NCBI GenBank assembly: GCA_021199975.1
Contig: JAJQHF010000043.1
Coordinates: 1-5,717 of the forward strand
Source: Candidatus Gastranaerophilales bacterium
GTDB lineage: Bacteria > Cyanobacteriota > Vampirovibrionia > Gastranaerophilales > Gastranaerophilaceae
Reading direction: 5' to 3'
Length of the DNA: 5,717 nucleotides
How positions within the stretch are numbered: the stretch's first letter is position 1; every line of letters starts with the position of its first letter. The position numbers and the translations under genes are program-made. The notes below the pieces were generated by a model that saw only the letters and a program-made list of their open reading frames with translations, made no database searches and was not told the origin of the DNA. Shown piece after piece: positions 1 through 4,969 of the stretch.

Positions 1-431
1 TAACTTCCCCATCCGCAGGAGTTGTAAATATCTATCCTTTAACATCAGACGGCAACCCTAGTGATGAAATTATACAAATAGTTCAGGAATATTTATCGGA
101 TGATAAAATAAGACCTTTAACAGATAACGTAGTTGTTTTGTCTCCCGAAAGAATTGATTTTGAGATTGCCGCAACAATAACTCTATATCTTGATTCTGAT
201 GAAGAAAGTGTCTTAACAACTATTACATCAAAAATAGAAGAATACAAATCAACACTCAGTTCTGCTTTAGGCAAAGATGTTATTCAAACACAAATTATTA
301 CAATTATAAACAGTGTTTACGGTGTATTTAAGGTTGAACTTGAAAGTCCTGTAGATATTGAAATTCTAAAATACCAGTGGGCAAACCTTGAAAATTATTC
401 AATAACGGTTGGAGGGTATGCGGATGAATGA
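1..431 (+). CDS. J: Baseplate J-like protein, C-terminal part (5' end outside window)
   Basis: This is the C-terminal 142 residues of a P2 gpJ-type baseplate protein, read in the frame whose first whole codon begins at base 3 and ending at TGA 429-431. gpJ-type proteins form the outer baseplate wedge of contractile tails and connect to the fibre-attachment protein I. The visible part shows the family's C-terminal pattern: a small strand with a GVVNIYPL segment (visible residues 6-13), a helix, then the signature DDKIRPLTD at 33-41, followed by a beta segment VVVLSPERIDFEIAATITLY. In gpJ homologues the 'vRPLTD.V.V..p' stretch is strongly conserved. The remainder is a helix followed by strands ending in ITVGGYADE. 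The gene overlaps the next by 8 bases and carries that gene's ribosome binding site. Its start and N-terminal domains cannot be seen. Family assignment is secure; the exact wedge role is from family knowledge. Confidence 0.88.
   Translation, partial: TSPSAGVVNIYPLTSDGNPSDEIIQIVQEYLSDDKIRPLTDNVVVLSPERIDFEIAATITLYLDSDEESVLTTITSKIEEYKSTLSSALGKDVIQTQIITIINSVYGVFKVELESPVDIEILKYQWANLENYSITVGGYADE
411..416 (+). promoter_or_regulatory. Ribosome binding site that fixes the start of tail protein I
   Basis: GGAGGG lies inside the last codons of the J gene. It is only 1 base from the ATG at 418 but 7 bases from the ATG at 424, so 424 is the better start. A TTG at 409 also opens the frame, but it lies before this site and cannot use it. 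Confidence 0.75.
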
Positions 432-981
432 TTCAAGATGTTTAGCCCCAATAAACGATATAAATTTAACGGTATTTGATAAAATCTGCGAAGAACGTTT
501 AAAAAATATTGATTTGGATTGCATACTGGTTTCAATAATAGATAATGTACCATCCGATGCTCTGCCTCATTTAGCAGAACAATACCATATAACAGGTAAC
601 GAAGGTTGGCTGCAAGCACTGAGTGAAACAGAGAAAAGAAATCTGATAAAATCCGCTATAAAAATGCACAGGTATAAAGGGACAAAATACGCTCTTGAAG
701 AAATATTCAACACATTAAATATTGTGGGAAATGTTGAAGAATGGTTTGAATACGGCGGAGAGCCTTACTATTTTAAAGTGATTTTACAAATTACCAACCG
801 CTCAATTAATGAGGAAACAGAAACAAAACTCAGGGCATTAATTAATGAGTACAAAAACGAACGCTCCTGGCTCGAAGAATTACAGTTTTATCTTACAAGT
901 AAATCTTCTCTTAAATTATCTGCTGTTTGTACGAGTGAAGAAACAATCTCCGTAAATTGCAAGGAGGCTTGCTGTGAGTGA
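424..981 (+). CDS. I: Phage tail protein I (P2 gpI family)
   Basis: A 185-residue baseplate protein of the P2 gpI family, which links the J wedge to the tail fibre. The family core is visible: VPSDALPHLAEQYHI at 42-56, a tryptophan-containing turn (NEGW 59-62), then the helix SETEKRNLIKSAIKMHRYKG at 67-86 and the following ALEEIF. This 'R..i..a...hr.KGT..al...l' pattern is the family hallmark. It is followed by EWFEYGGEPYYFKV (106-119), the conserved second half. Start ATG 424 is chosen from the ribosome binding site at 411-416; in-frame TTG 409 and ATG 418 are poorer. It overlaps J by 8 bases (ATGAATGA), so translation is probably coupled. The extreme C-terminus is cysteine-rich (Cys 169, 179, 183, 184), and the codons for K-E-A double as the next gene's ribosome binding site, which partly constrains this tail. 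Length is normal for the family. Confidence 0.92.
   Translation: MNDSRCLAPINDINLTVFDKICEERLKNIDLDCILVSIIDNVPSDALPHLAEQYHITGNEGWLQALSETEKRNLIKSAIKMHRYKGTKYALEEIFNTLNIVGNVEEWFEYGGEPYYFKVILQITNRSINEETETKLRALINEYKNERSWLEELQFYLTSKSSLKLSAVCTSEETISVNCKEACCE
961..967 (+). promoter_or_regulatory. Ribosome binding site supporting the GTG start of the tail-collar gene
   Basis: AAGGAGG sits 6 bases before GTG 974, inside the last codons of tail protein I. This near-perfect site justifies a GTG start in a window whose other plus-strand genes start with ATG. Confidence 0.8.
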
Positions 982-1657
982 AGAATTTTATTCTGTTGTT
1001 ACTGACTACGGAATACAAAAACAGCTTTCTTGTCTTAAAAATACAGAAGAATTTGATTTATCACAAATTGTTTTAGGTGACGGCAGCGGAAATTATTATG
1101 AGCCTGATACTTCCCAAACGGAACTGGTTAACGAAGTATGGAGAGGCGAAATAACAAAATGTGTTTGGGAAAATGGCAAATTTTATTGTCTTACAAGCGT
1201 TCCTGCCGATGAGGGCGGATTTTATATTCGAGAAGCGGGCGTTTTGGATTCCGCAGGAAATCTTATAGTTGTTTCAAAGTTTCCCGAAACTTACAAACAA
1301 ACTCCTGATAGCGGCTCAGTTAAACAGTTAATAATAAAAATTGAGATTAATTTTCTTAATTCTTCAGTGAGTTCTCTTGCTGTAAATGCCAATATTTCTT
1401 ATGCAACACAAACAGAAGTTGAAACTATAAACAGCTCAAAAGCCAATATTGATTTAGATAATCTTTCAGAAGCCGGAGAAGCAAGATTTGATTCAAAACT
1501 TGATTGCAGTATAGCCGTAACTTATACCACATTGGGATATGTTTCTATTAAATTAGAGGATATCAGTACAACATTTTATGACGTTATTGAGGATGACGGT
1601 TCATTAAGTACCGCAAATGAAACTCTATCAGGTACGGTATATGAAGTTATCGATTAA
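974..1657 (+). CDS. Tail-collar fibre protein, DUF3751 / P2 gpH N-terminal type
   Basis: A 227-residue protein whose first ~150 residues match the phage tail-collar fibre domain (DUF3751), the N-terminal part of P2 gpH that attaches the fibre to the baseplate. Diagnostic segments are YSVVTDYGIQK (6-16), LGDGSGNYYEPD followed by QTELVNEVWRG (34-58), the GGFYIREAGVLD region (81-92), and a strand ending in 'INFLNSSVSSLAVNANISYATQ', which matches the gpH 'vs.sva...l.id....yAT' pattern. A short linker ANIDLDNLS and then about 65 residues of beta-like sequence follow (from ~170) that I do not recognise. The P2 gpH protein is around three times longer; here the distal fibre is apparently supplied by the next two genes. 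Start GTG 974 has a strong ribosome binding site, and the gene overlaps I by 8 bases (GTGAGTGA). The unrecognised C-terminus may be a docking module for the next fibre protein (inference). Confidence 0.88.
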   Translation: MSEEFYSVVTDYGIQKQLSCLKNTEEFDLSQIVLGDGSGNYYEPDTSQTELVNEVWRGEITKCVWENGKFYCLTSVPADEGGFYIREAGVLDSAGNLIVVSKFPETYKQTPDSGSVKQLIIKIEINFLNSSVSSLAVNANISYATQTEVETINSSKANIDLDNLSEAGEARFDSKLDCSIAVTYTTLGYVSIKLEDISTTFYDVIEDDGSLSTANETLSGTVYEVID

Positions 1658-1702
1658 TTAGATATTACAAAATTTAAAAAGTCAAAAAGAAAGGAAAACA
1701 AC

Positions 1703-2443
1703 ATGACTGACAAAAACATTCAACTTAAAGATTTAGATGACAATTATCTTTATCCTAAAACAAAATCTTCAATAGTATTAAACAATGACGGTGACAGCCT
1801 TGGTGATGTAGAAGCCGGAGCACAGGTTAACAAAATTGAAAAAATAACATTAAACGGTGTCGAATTAAGTATTGTAGATAAATCTGTGAGCATTACAACT
1901 GATGAAAGTGATTATTCAATTTCAAAACAAGATACGGCAGAAGATGGTTATGCTTCAACATATTGTCTTACAAAAGATGGTACTCAAGTCGGAGAAAAAA
2001 TCAATATTCCAAAAGATATGGTCATCCAATCAGGAAGTATTGCTACATGTACAGCAGCAGACTCCCCTGTATCCGGTTATGTAGCAGGTGATAAGTATAT
2101 TGACTTTGTAATTGCAAATTCAGACAATCAACATTTGTATATTTTGGTTTCTGATTTAGTTAATACATATACTGCCGGAACAAATATAGATATTACAAAT
2201 AACACAATCAGTGTTACAGGAACAGTGGAATCGTCAGTAAAAGCGACACAAGATGGCAGCGGAAATGTAATTACTTCAACTTATGCAACAAAAGCTGAAA
2301 TTCCTGATGTTCCGGCTAATGTTTCGGCATTTACAAACGATGCCGGATATTTGACAGAACACCAATCTTTAGATGGTTATGCAACAGAAACTTATGTTAC
2401 AAATGCTATTTCAGATTTAATTACATACGAAGAATTGGCTTAA
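1703..2443 (+). CDS. Phage tail fibre protein (middle fibre segment)
   Basis: A 246-residue low-complexity fibre protein rich in T, S, N and D, with short beta repeats. The N-terminus has a short motif (LKDLDDNYLYPKT, 8-20) that recurs in the next gene. It is followed by EAGAQVNKIEKI (37-47), a signature very common in fibre proteins of phages of low-G+C gut bacteria, and a beta region of the type 'GYVAGDKYIDFVIAN..HLYILVSDLVNTYTAGTNIDIT' around 125-170. After about 180 come collagen-like or coil-forming fibre repeats: STYATKAEIPDVPAN, FTNDAGYL and DGYATETYVTNAISD. These are typical trimeric fibre shaft elements. ATG 1703 has AAAGGA 7 bases upstream. The 45-base gap before it holds no recognisable terminator or promoter. 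No receptor-binding tip domain is recognisable, so it may form a shaft or a complete short fibre. Assignment as a fibre is strong; its place in the fibre is inference. Confidence 0.82.
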   Translation: MTDKNIQLKDLDDNYLYPKTKSSIVLNNDGDSLGDVEAGAQVNKIEKITLNGVELSIVDKSVSITTDESDYSISKQDTAEDGYASTYCLTKDGTQVGEKINIPKDMVIQSGSIATCTAADSPVSGYVAGDKYIDFVIANSDNQHLYILVSDLVNTYTAGTNIDITNNTISVTGTVESSVKATQDGSGNVITSTYATKAEIPDVPANVSAFTNDAGYLTEHQSLDGYATETYVTNAISDLITYEELA

Positions 2444-2465
2444 TTTAACAAATAAAGGAGTTTTT

Positions 2466-3290
2466 ATGACAACCGTCACTGCTAAAAAAGTCATTTTAAA
2501 AGATAATTCAGGAAATTATTTAATACCATATACAGAAGAAACAGATTTATCCGATTACGTTAAAAAAGATGAAATAGATGAACTCTCAGATACATTTCTG
2601 CCTTTATCGGGCGGAACTATGCAAGGAGTTTTGAAATCAGATATTCAATCATCCGGTATTAATGCTATTCAGTTTACTAACGGTAATTTTGCTGCGACAG
2701 ATACCTCTGCACCTGATTCAACAGCTTACAATGGAAGATTAAATTTTTATGGGGCAGATAGTAATCAGACTGGAGCATGTGAAAATTTTCACAATTCCGG
2801 TAATCTGATAGCAACCGGATTACGTGTATATCGCTCAATTGATGATACATCATATAATTCTTATATTCAGGCAGTTGTTGATTCTTCCGGAAATGCTTAT
2901 GCCCAGTGTCCTACATATACTGATTACACAGACAGTTCAACAAAGATAGCAACCACTGCCTTTGTAAAGAATGTTTTATCTGCTTCAGGCAAAGGATTTG
3001 CGACATATTCCAAGGCTGCAAACGGATATATTAAATTTGTTAACGGAATTATATTCCAATGGGGAACTACAACATTATCAATAAATTCTACGACAACAGT
3101 AACATTCCCTACTGCATTTACAAGTACAAATTATGTAATTAATGCTAATTTCTTTGCAAGTGCAAATATAGATGATAACCCTATCCCTTATGCAAGTTCC
3201 ACTTCAAGTTTTTGCATATACGGAACGAATAAGGGAGCAAATGACAGTTGGAGCAGTGTTAAAGTTGCCTGGACCGCTGTCGGATACTAA
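2466..3290 (+). CDS. Phage tail fibre protein with gp53-like C-terminal domain
   Basis: A 274-residue fibre protein, probably the receptor-binding tip. Domains in order: N-terminal motif ILKDNSGNYLIPYT (10-23), shared with the preceding fibre gene; a short coil TDLSDYVKKDEIDEL (26-40); the classic fibre element TFLPLSGGTMQG (43-54); a variable middle with NFYGAD and LRVYRS segments; the shaft motif TKIATTAFVKN (159-169), widespread before the tip of fibre proteins; and a C-terminal domain from about 188 with IKFVNGIIFQWG (189-200), VTFPTAFTSTNYVI, and a terminal WTAVGY (269-274). The 'nGliiqWG...FP.aF....W.AiGY' architecture is that of the gp53-like fibre C-terminal domain, which trimerises and contacts the host surface in related phages. 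ATG 2466 has AAAGGAG (2454-2460) 5 bases upstream and lies 22 bases after the previous stop. No diversity-generating target signature is seen. Confidence 0.87.
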   Translation: MTTVTAKKVILKDNSGNYLIPYTEETDLSDYVKKDEIDELSDTFLPLSGGTMQGVLKSDIQSSGINAIQFTNGNFAATDTSAPDSTAYNGRLNFYGADSNQTGACENFHNSGNLIATGLRVYRSIDDTSYNSYIQAVVDSSGNAYAQCPTYTDYTDSSTKIATTAFVKNVLSASGKGFATYSKAANGYIKFVNGIIFQWGTTTLSINSTTTVTFPTAFTSTNYVINANFFASANIDDNPIPYASSTSSFCIYGTNKGANDSWSSVKVAWTAVGY

Positions 3291-3306
3291 TTAACAAGGA
3301 GGAACT

Positions 3307-3744
3307 ATGACTGAAGAATTTTATAACGGACAAATATTTACTGATGAATATCCGCCCCAAGCAGCAGAGTGGTGTAATGAAAACGGTTACTATATTAATG
3401 AAGCAGAATCAACAAATGATGGCTCACGTCAATTTGAGATTGTAGAAGTTTCTGTTCCAACTGAAGATGAGCTTGCTCAAATAGAACAAGAAAGAATTGA
3501 CAATCTTACTATGACTGCTTTGGATTTTATTAACTGTCTGCAATCCCAAGGATTGACTTTAGAAGATATTAATGAATACCTTGAAAACAATCTTGAAATT
3601 AAAATGCAGCTCACATATTGCAAAGACGTATATTGTGGTGTTGTAAAAGAATTTTGCCCGATTACAGTTGGTGATTTTACCTTAACTGCCGATATGGTTG
3701 AAACTATATTTTTAGAAAAATATGAAGAAAACAAAAATGCTTAA
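3307..3744 (+). CDS. Small phage protein in the fibre-chaperone position, two-part
   Basis: A 145-residue acidic protein directly behind the fibre genes, in the slot where tail-fibre assembly chaperones commonly lie. I see two parts. Residues 1-50 carry IFTDEYPPQAAEWCNENGYY (10-29) and RQFEIVE (41-47). This 'YPpeAAeWCN.n.y.i..i....R.F.I' pattern recurs in small proteins beside phage fibre genes, where it is usually followed by a helical segment. An acidic helix (PTEDELAQIEQERIDN, 51-66) leads to a compact helical C-terminal part: TALDFINCLQSQGLTLEDIN (70-89), QLTYCKDVYCG (101-111), then ITVGDFTLTADMVETIF. No catalytic motif is visible. There are five cysteines (23, 77, 105, 110, 117). Its AAGGAGG (3296-3302) is 4 bases before ATG 3307. 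A role in fibre folding or as a minor tail component is inferred from position only. Confidence 0.7.
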   Translation: MTEEFYNGQIFTDEYPPQAAEWCNENGYYINEAESTNDGSRQFEIVEVSVPTEDELAQIEQERIDNLTMTALDFINCLQSQGLTLEDINEYLENNLEIKMQLTYCKDVYCGVVKEFCPITVGDFTLTADMVETIFLEKYEENKNA

Positions 3745-3770
3745 TAACAAAATAAAGGAATATATAGAAA

Positions 3771-4280
3771 ATGACATCATTAACAAAAATATGTCTGCAC
3801 TGGACAGCAGGAGCAAATACTCCCTGCGATACGGATTTAAACGCATATCACTATTGTGTCGATAAAAACGGCAAAATTTATCAGGGGAAATATACTCCTG
3901 AAGATAATATAAACTGCTATGACGGAAGTTATGCAAAACACTGCGGCGGAGGAAATACAGGTTGTATTGGAATATCTGTATGCGGAATGTTTGATTTTGA
4001 TTTAAAAAATAAGCAAACAAAATATCCCCTTACTCAAAAACAGGTCGAAGCAATGTGCGAAAAAGCAGCGGAACTTTGTATTAAATACGGGATTATTGTA
4101 AGCGAAAACACTGTATTTACCCATTATGAATTCGGGCAGCTTCATCCTAAAACTTCAAGTTTTGGAAAAATCGATTTTACTTATCTTCCGTATTTGCCTG
4201 AGCTACAAAAAGATAGGATAGGTGATTATTTAAGAAACAAAATTCAATGGTATCAAATTCAACAAAAGAAAAATGGTTAA
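3771..4280 (+). CDS. N-acetylmuramoyl-L-alanine amidase (endolysin, Amidase_2 type)
   Basis: A 169-residue zinc amidase that cuts the bond between N-acetylmuramate and L-alanine of peptidoglycan, the probable phage endolysin. It matches the Amidase_2/T7-lysozyme fold throughout. His10 in ICLHWTAG is the first zinc ligand and His118 in FTHYEF the second. GKID at 132-135 supplies the K-x-D pair, equivalent by pattern to T7 lysozyme Lys128 and the third ligand Cys130, with Asp135 as the ligand here. Middle landmarks are YHYCVDKNGKIYQG (26-39) and HCGGGNTGCIGISVCGM (57-73). The protein ends in a helical, basic tail (144-169). It has no signal peptide and no wall-binding domain, so it would need a holin or another export route. 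It is unusually rich in cysteine (nine). Its AAAGGAA (3754-3760) lies 10 bases before ATG 3771, rather far. The stop codon shares bases with the convergent yjbR-type gene. The enzyme class is secure; the role in lysis comes from context. Confidence 0.9.
   Translation: MTSLTKICLHWTAGANTPCDTDLNAYHYCVDKNGKIYQGKYTPEDNINCYDGSYAKHCGGGNTGCIGISVCGMFDFDLKNKQTKYPLTQKQVEAMCEKAAELCIKYGIIVSENTVFTHYEFGQLHPKTSSFGKIDFTYLPYLPELQKDRIGDYLRNKIQWYQIQQKKNG
4277..4280. other. Convergent gene junction with shared stop bases (TTAA)
   Basis: The palindrome TTAA provides TAA for the amidase on the plus strand (4278-4280) and TAA for the YjbR-family gene on the minus strand (4279-4277). The two genes overlap tail to tail by 4 bases, leaving no space for an intergenic terminator. 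Confidence 0.9.
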
Positions 4281-4633
4281 GACTTTCTGAAACGTTTTTT
4301 GTTTGCTGTAATATCAAAACTTTTCTTTATAATTGCATCTAAAACCCCTAAATCAATTTTATTTACATCAACCTTGCACCAGTGCGATTTATTCATATGC
4401 CATGCGGAAGTCACAATGTCAGGATACTGGTCTTGCAATATGGAAATTGTTTCAGGCTCTGCTTTTAGATTTATATATAAAATGTTATCTAAATAAAAAA
4501 TTAAACCAAACCACTTATTATTTGATTTGTGTCTTAAAACAGGAATTTTACCGTATCTCTTATCGCTAAACGGATAAGTTTCAATCGCATCTTTATTTAT
4601 CAAACATCTTTTGATTAATTCTTTTTCATTCAT
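4277..4633 (-). CDS. MmcQ/YjbR-family protein, antisense to the phage late genes
   Basis: A 118-residue protein of the MmcQ/YjbR (DUF419) family, small proteins with a CyaY-like fold that are proposed to bind DNA; their biological role is poorly known. Family marks are an N-terminal helix, then ETYPFSDK (18-25), KWFGLIFY (40-47), YINLKAEPE (53-61), the strongly conserved WHMNKSHW (78-85), and a final helix LGVLDAIIKKSFDI (95-108). It is full length. It is the only minus-strand gene here. It lies between the amidase, with which it shares its stop bases, and a plus-strand gene whose ATG is 35 bases from this start. ATG 4633 is chosen because it fits the family N-terminus. The alternative TTG at 4651 adds six residues that look foreign. 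No ribosome binding site precedes either start, so initiation may be weak or leaderless. The placement resembles a moron (separately expressed prophage cargo), which is inference. Confidence 0.88.
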   Translation of the reverse strand: MNEKELIKRCLINKDAIETYPFSDKRYGKIPVLRHKSNNKWFGLIFYLDNILYINLKAEPETISILQDQYPDIVTSAWHMNKSHWCKVDVNKIDLGVLDAIIKKSFDITANKKRFRKS

Positions 4634-4638
4634 ATAAA
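4611..4638 (+). promoter_or_regulatory. Possible sigma70-type promoter for the post-lysis genes
   Basis: TTGATT (4611-4616) and TATAAA (4633-4638) are separated by 16 bases, matching the -35 consensus at 4 of 6 and the -10 consensus at 5 of 6. The pair lies in the 5' end of the antisense yjbR-type gene, about 30 bases before ATG 4669. A promoter here would let the plus-strand genes be expressed despite the antisense gene. In AT-rich DNA such matches also arise by chance. Confidence 0.33.
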
Positions 4639-4639
4639 C

Positions 4640-4645
4640 ATAATA
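4640..4645 (-). promoter_or_regulatory. Possible -10 element for a leaderless YjbR-family transcript
   Basis: On the minus strand TATTAT lies 6 bases upstream of ATG 4633, the spacing expected if transcription starts at or next to the start codon. This would explain the missing ribosome binding site. No convincing -35 element is seen 16-18 bases upstream, so this is tentative. Confidence 0.22.
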
Positions 4646-4668
4646 CAACAAAACGAAAGGAGATTATT

Positions 4669-4959
4669 ATGAGTTTACTGTCGTGGATTAAGGATTGGAA
4701 AGTTTTAAATAAGCTGTGGCTTGTAATTGAGCCGTATGTTTTAAAACTGGTCGAAAAAAGCGTTCCAAAGTATATTACAAAGCTATATGAAAACCTTGCA
4801 AAATATGCACAGCCTGCTATTGAAAGCCTTGAGAAGTTAAAAGAAAAAATCAAAACTTCCCCTAACGCACTGGATGATTATTGCTTTAATCAGGGTGTAA
4901 ATGCAATTGAAGCATTTGCAAATTACCTCTTAGAAGCAGTTAATGAACTTAGAGGGTAA
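4669..4959 (+). CDS. Small amphipathic helical phage protein, function unknown
   Basis: A 96-residue protein that I do not recognise as a named family. It looks almost entirely alpha-helical. The N-terminus is tryptophan-rich and amphipathic (Trp 6, 10, 17; WIKDWKVLNKLWLVIEPYVL), followed by lysine/leucine-rich helices with a coiled-coil flavour (residues 25-61, for example IESLEKLKEKIK). A C-terminal segment follows, with LDDYCFNQG (68-76) and IEAFANYLLEAV (80-91). The longest hydrophobic run is broken by Glu21 and Pro22, so no transmembrane span is evident and a holin is unlikely. It could bind a membrane surface through the N-terminal helix (inference). ATG 4669 has an excellent AAAGGAG (4656-4662) 6 bases upstream, and its stop TAA is part of the next gene's ribosome binding site, so the two are probably co-translated. 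It could be a lysis accessory or a virion-associated protein; there is no direct evidence for either. Confidence 0.75.
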   Translation: MSLLSWIKDWKVLNKLWLVIEPYVLKLVEKSVPKYITKLYENLAKYAQPAIESLEKLKEKIKTSPNALDDYCFNQGVNAIEAFANYLLEAVNELRG

Positions 4960-4963
4960 GGAG
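4957..4963 (+). promoter_or_regulatory. Ribosome binding site fixing the DUF4417 start, fused to a stop codon
   Basis: TAAGGAG contains the stop codon of the 96-residue protein gene and lies 6 bases before ATG 4970. An upstream in-frame ATG at 4943 precedes this site and has no good site of its own, so 4970 is the preferred start. Confidence 0.75.
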
Positions 4964-4969
4964 TTTTCA

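Noticed and set aside
395..619. Minus-strand 74-codon frame opposite tail protein I
   Set aside because: It is opposite a conserved gene with family motifs; no independent support.
1902..2084. Plus-strand 60-codon frame inside the fibre gene
   Set aside because: Lys/Gln/Met-rich out-of-frame reading of a fibre gene without its own start signals.
2466..3290. Possible diversity-generating retroelement target in the fibre tip gene
   Set aside because: No reverse transcriptase, no template repeat copy in the window, and the C-terminus is of gp53-like type rather than a C-type lectin fold ending in the usual target signature.
977..3324. Shared 13-base string TGAAGAATTTTAT at the starts of the collar gene and the 3307 gene
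   Set aside because: It encodes a simple EEFY start in both, the proteins differ afterwards, and AT-rich codon use makes chance likely.
3712..4020. Minus-strand 102-codon frame opposite the amidase
   Set aside because: It is antisense to well-conserved amidase motifs, and its Phe/Tyr/Leu-rich content is what AT-rich antisense frames produce.
4268..4297. Possible terminator hairpin at the amidase/YjbR junction (AGAAA...TTTCT and AAACGTTT)
   Set aside because: Stems are only 4-5 pairs, AT-rich and within coding sequence, and too weak to call.
4299..4569. Two plus-strand reading frames of 65 and 78 codons
   Set aside because: They lie opposite the clearly assigned YjbR-family gene and show no domain pattern; the second has no supporting ribosome binding site.
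4943..4969. Upstream ATG start for the DUF4417 gene, adding nine residues
   Set aside because: It precedes the TAAGGAG site and has no good ribosome binding site; ATG 4970 has ideal spacing.
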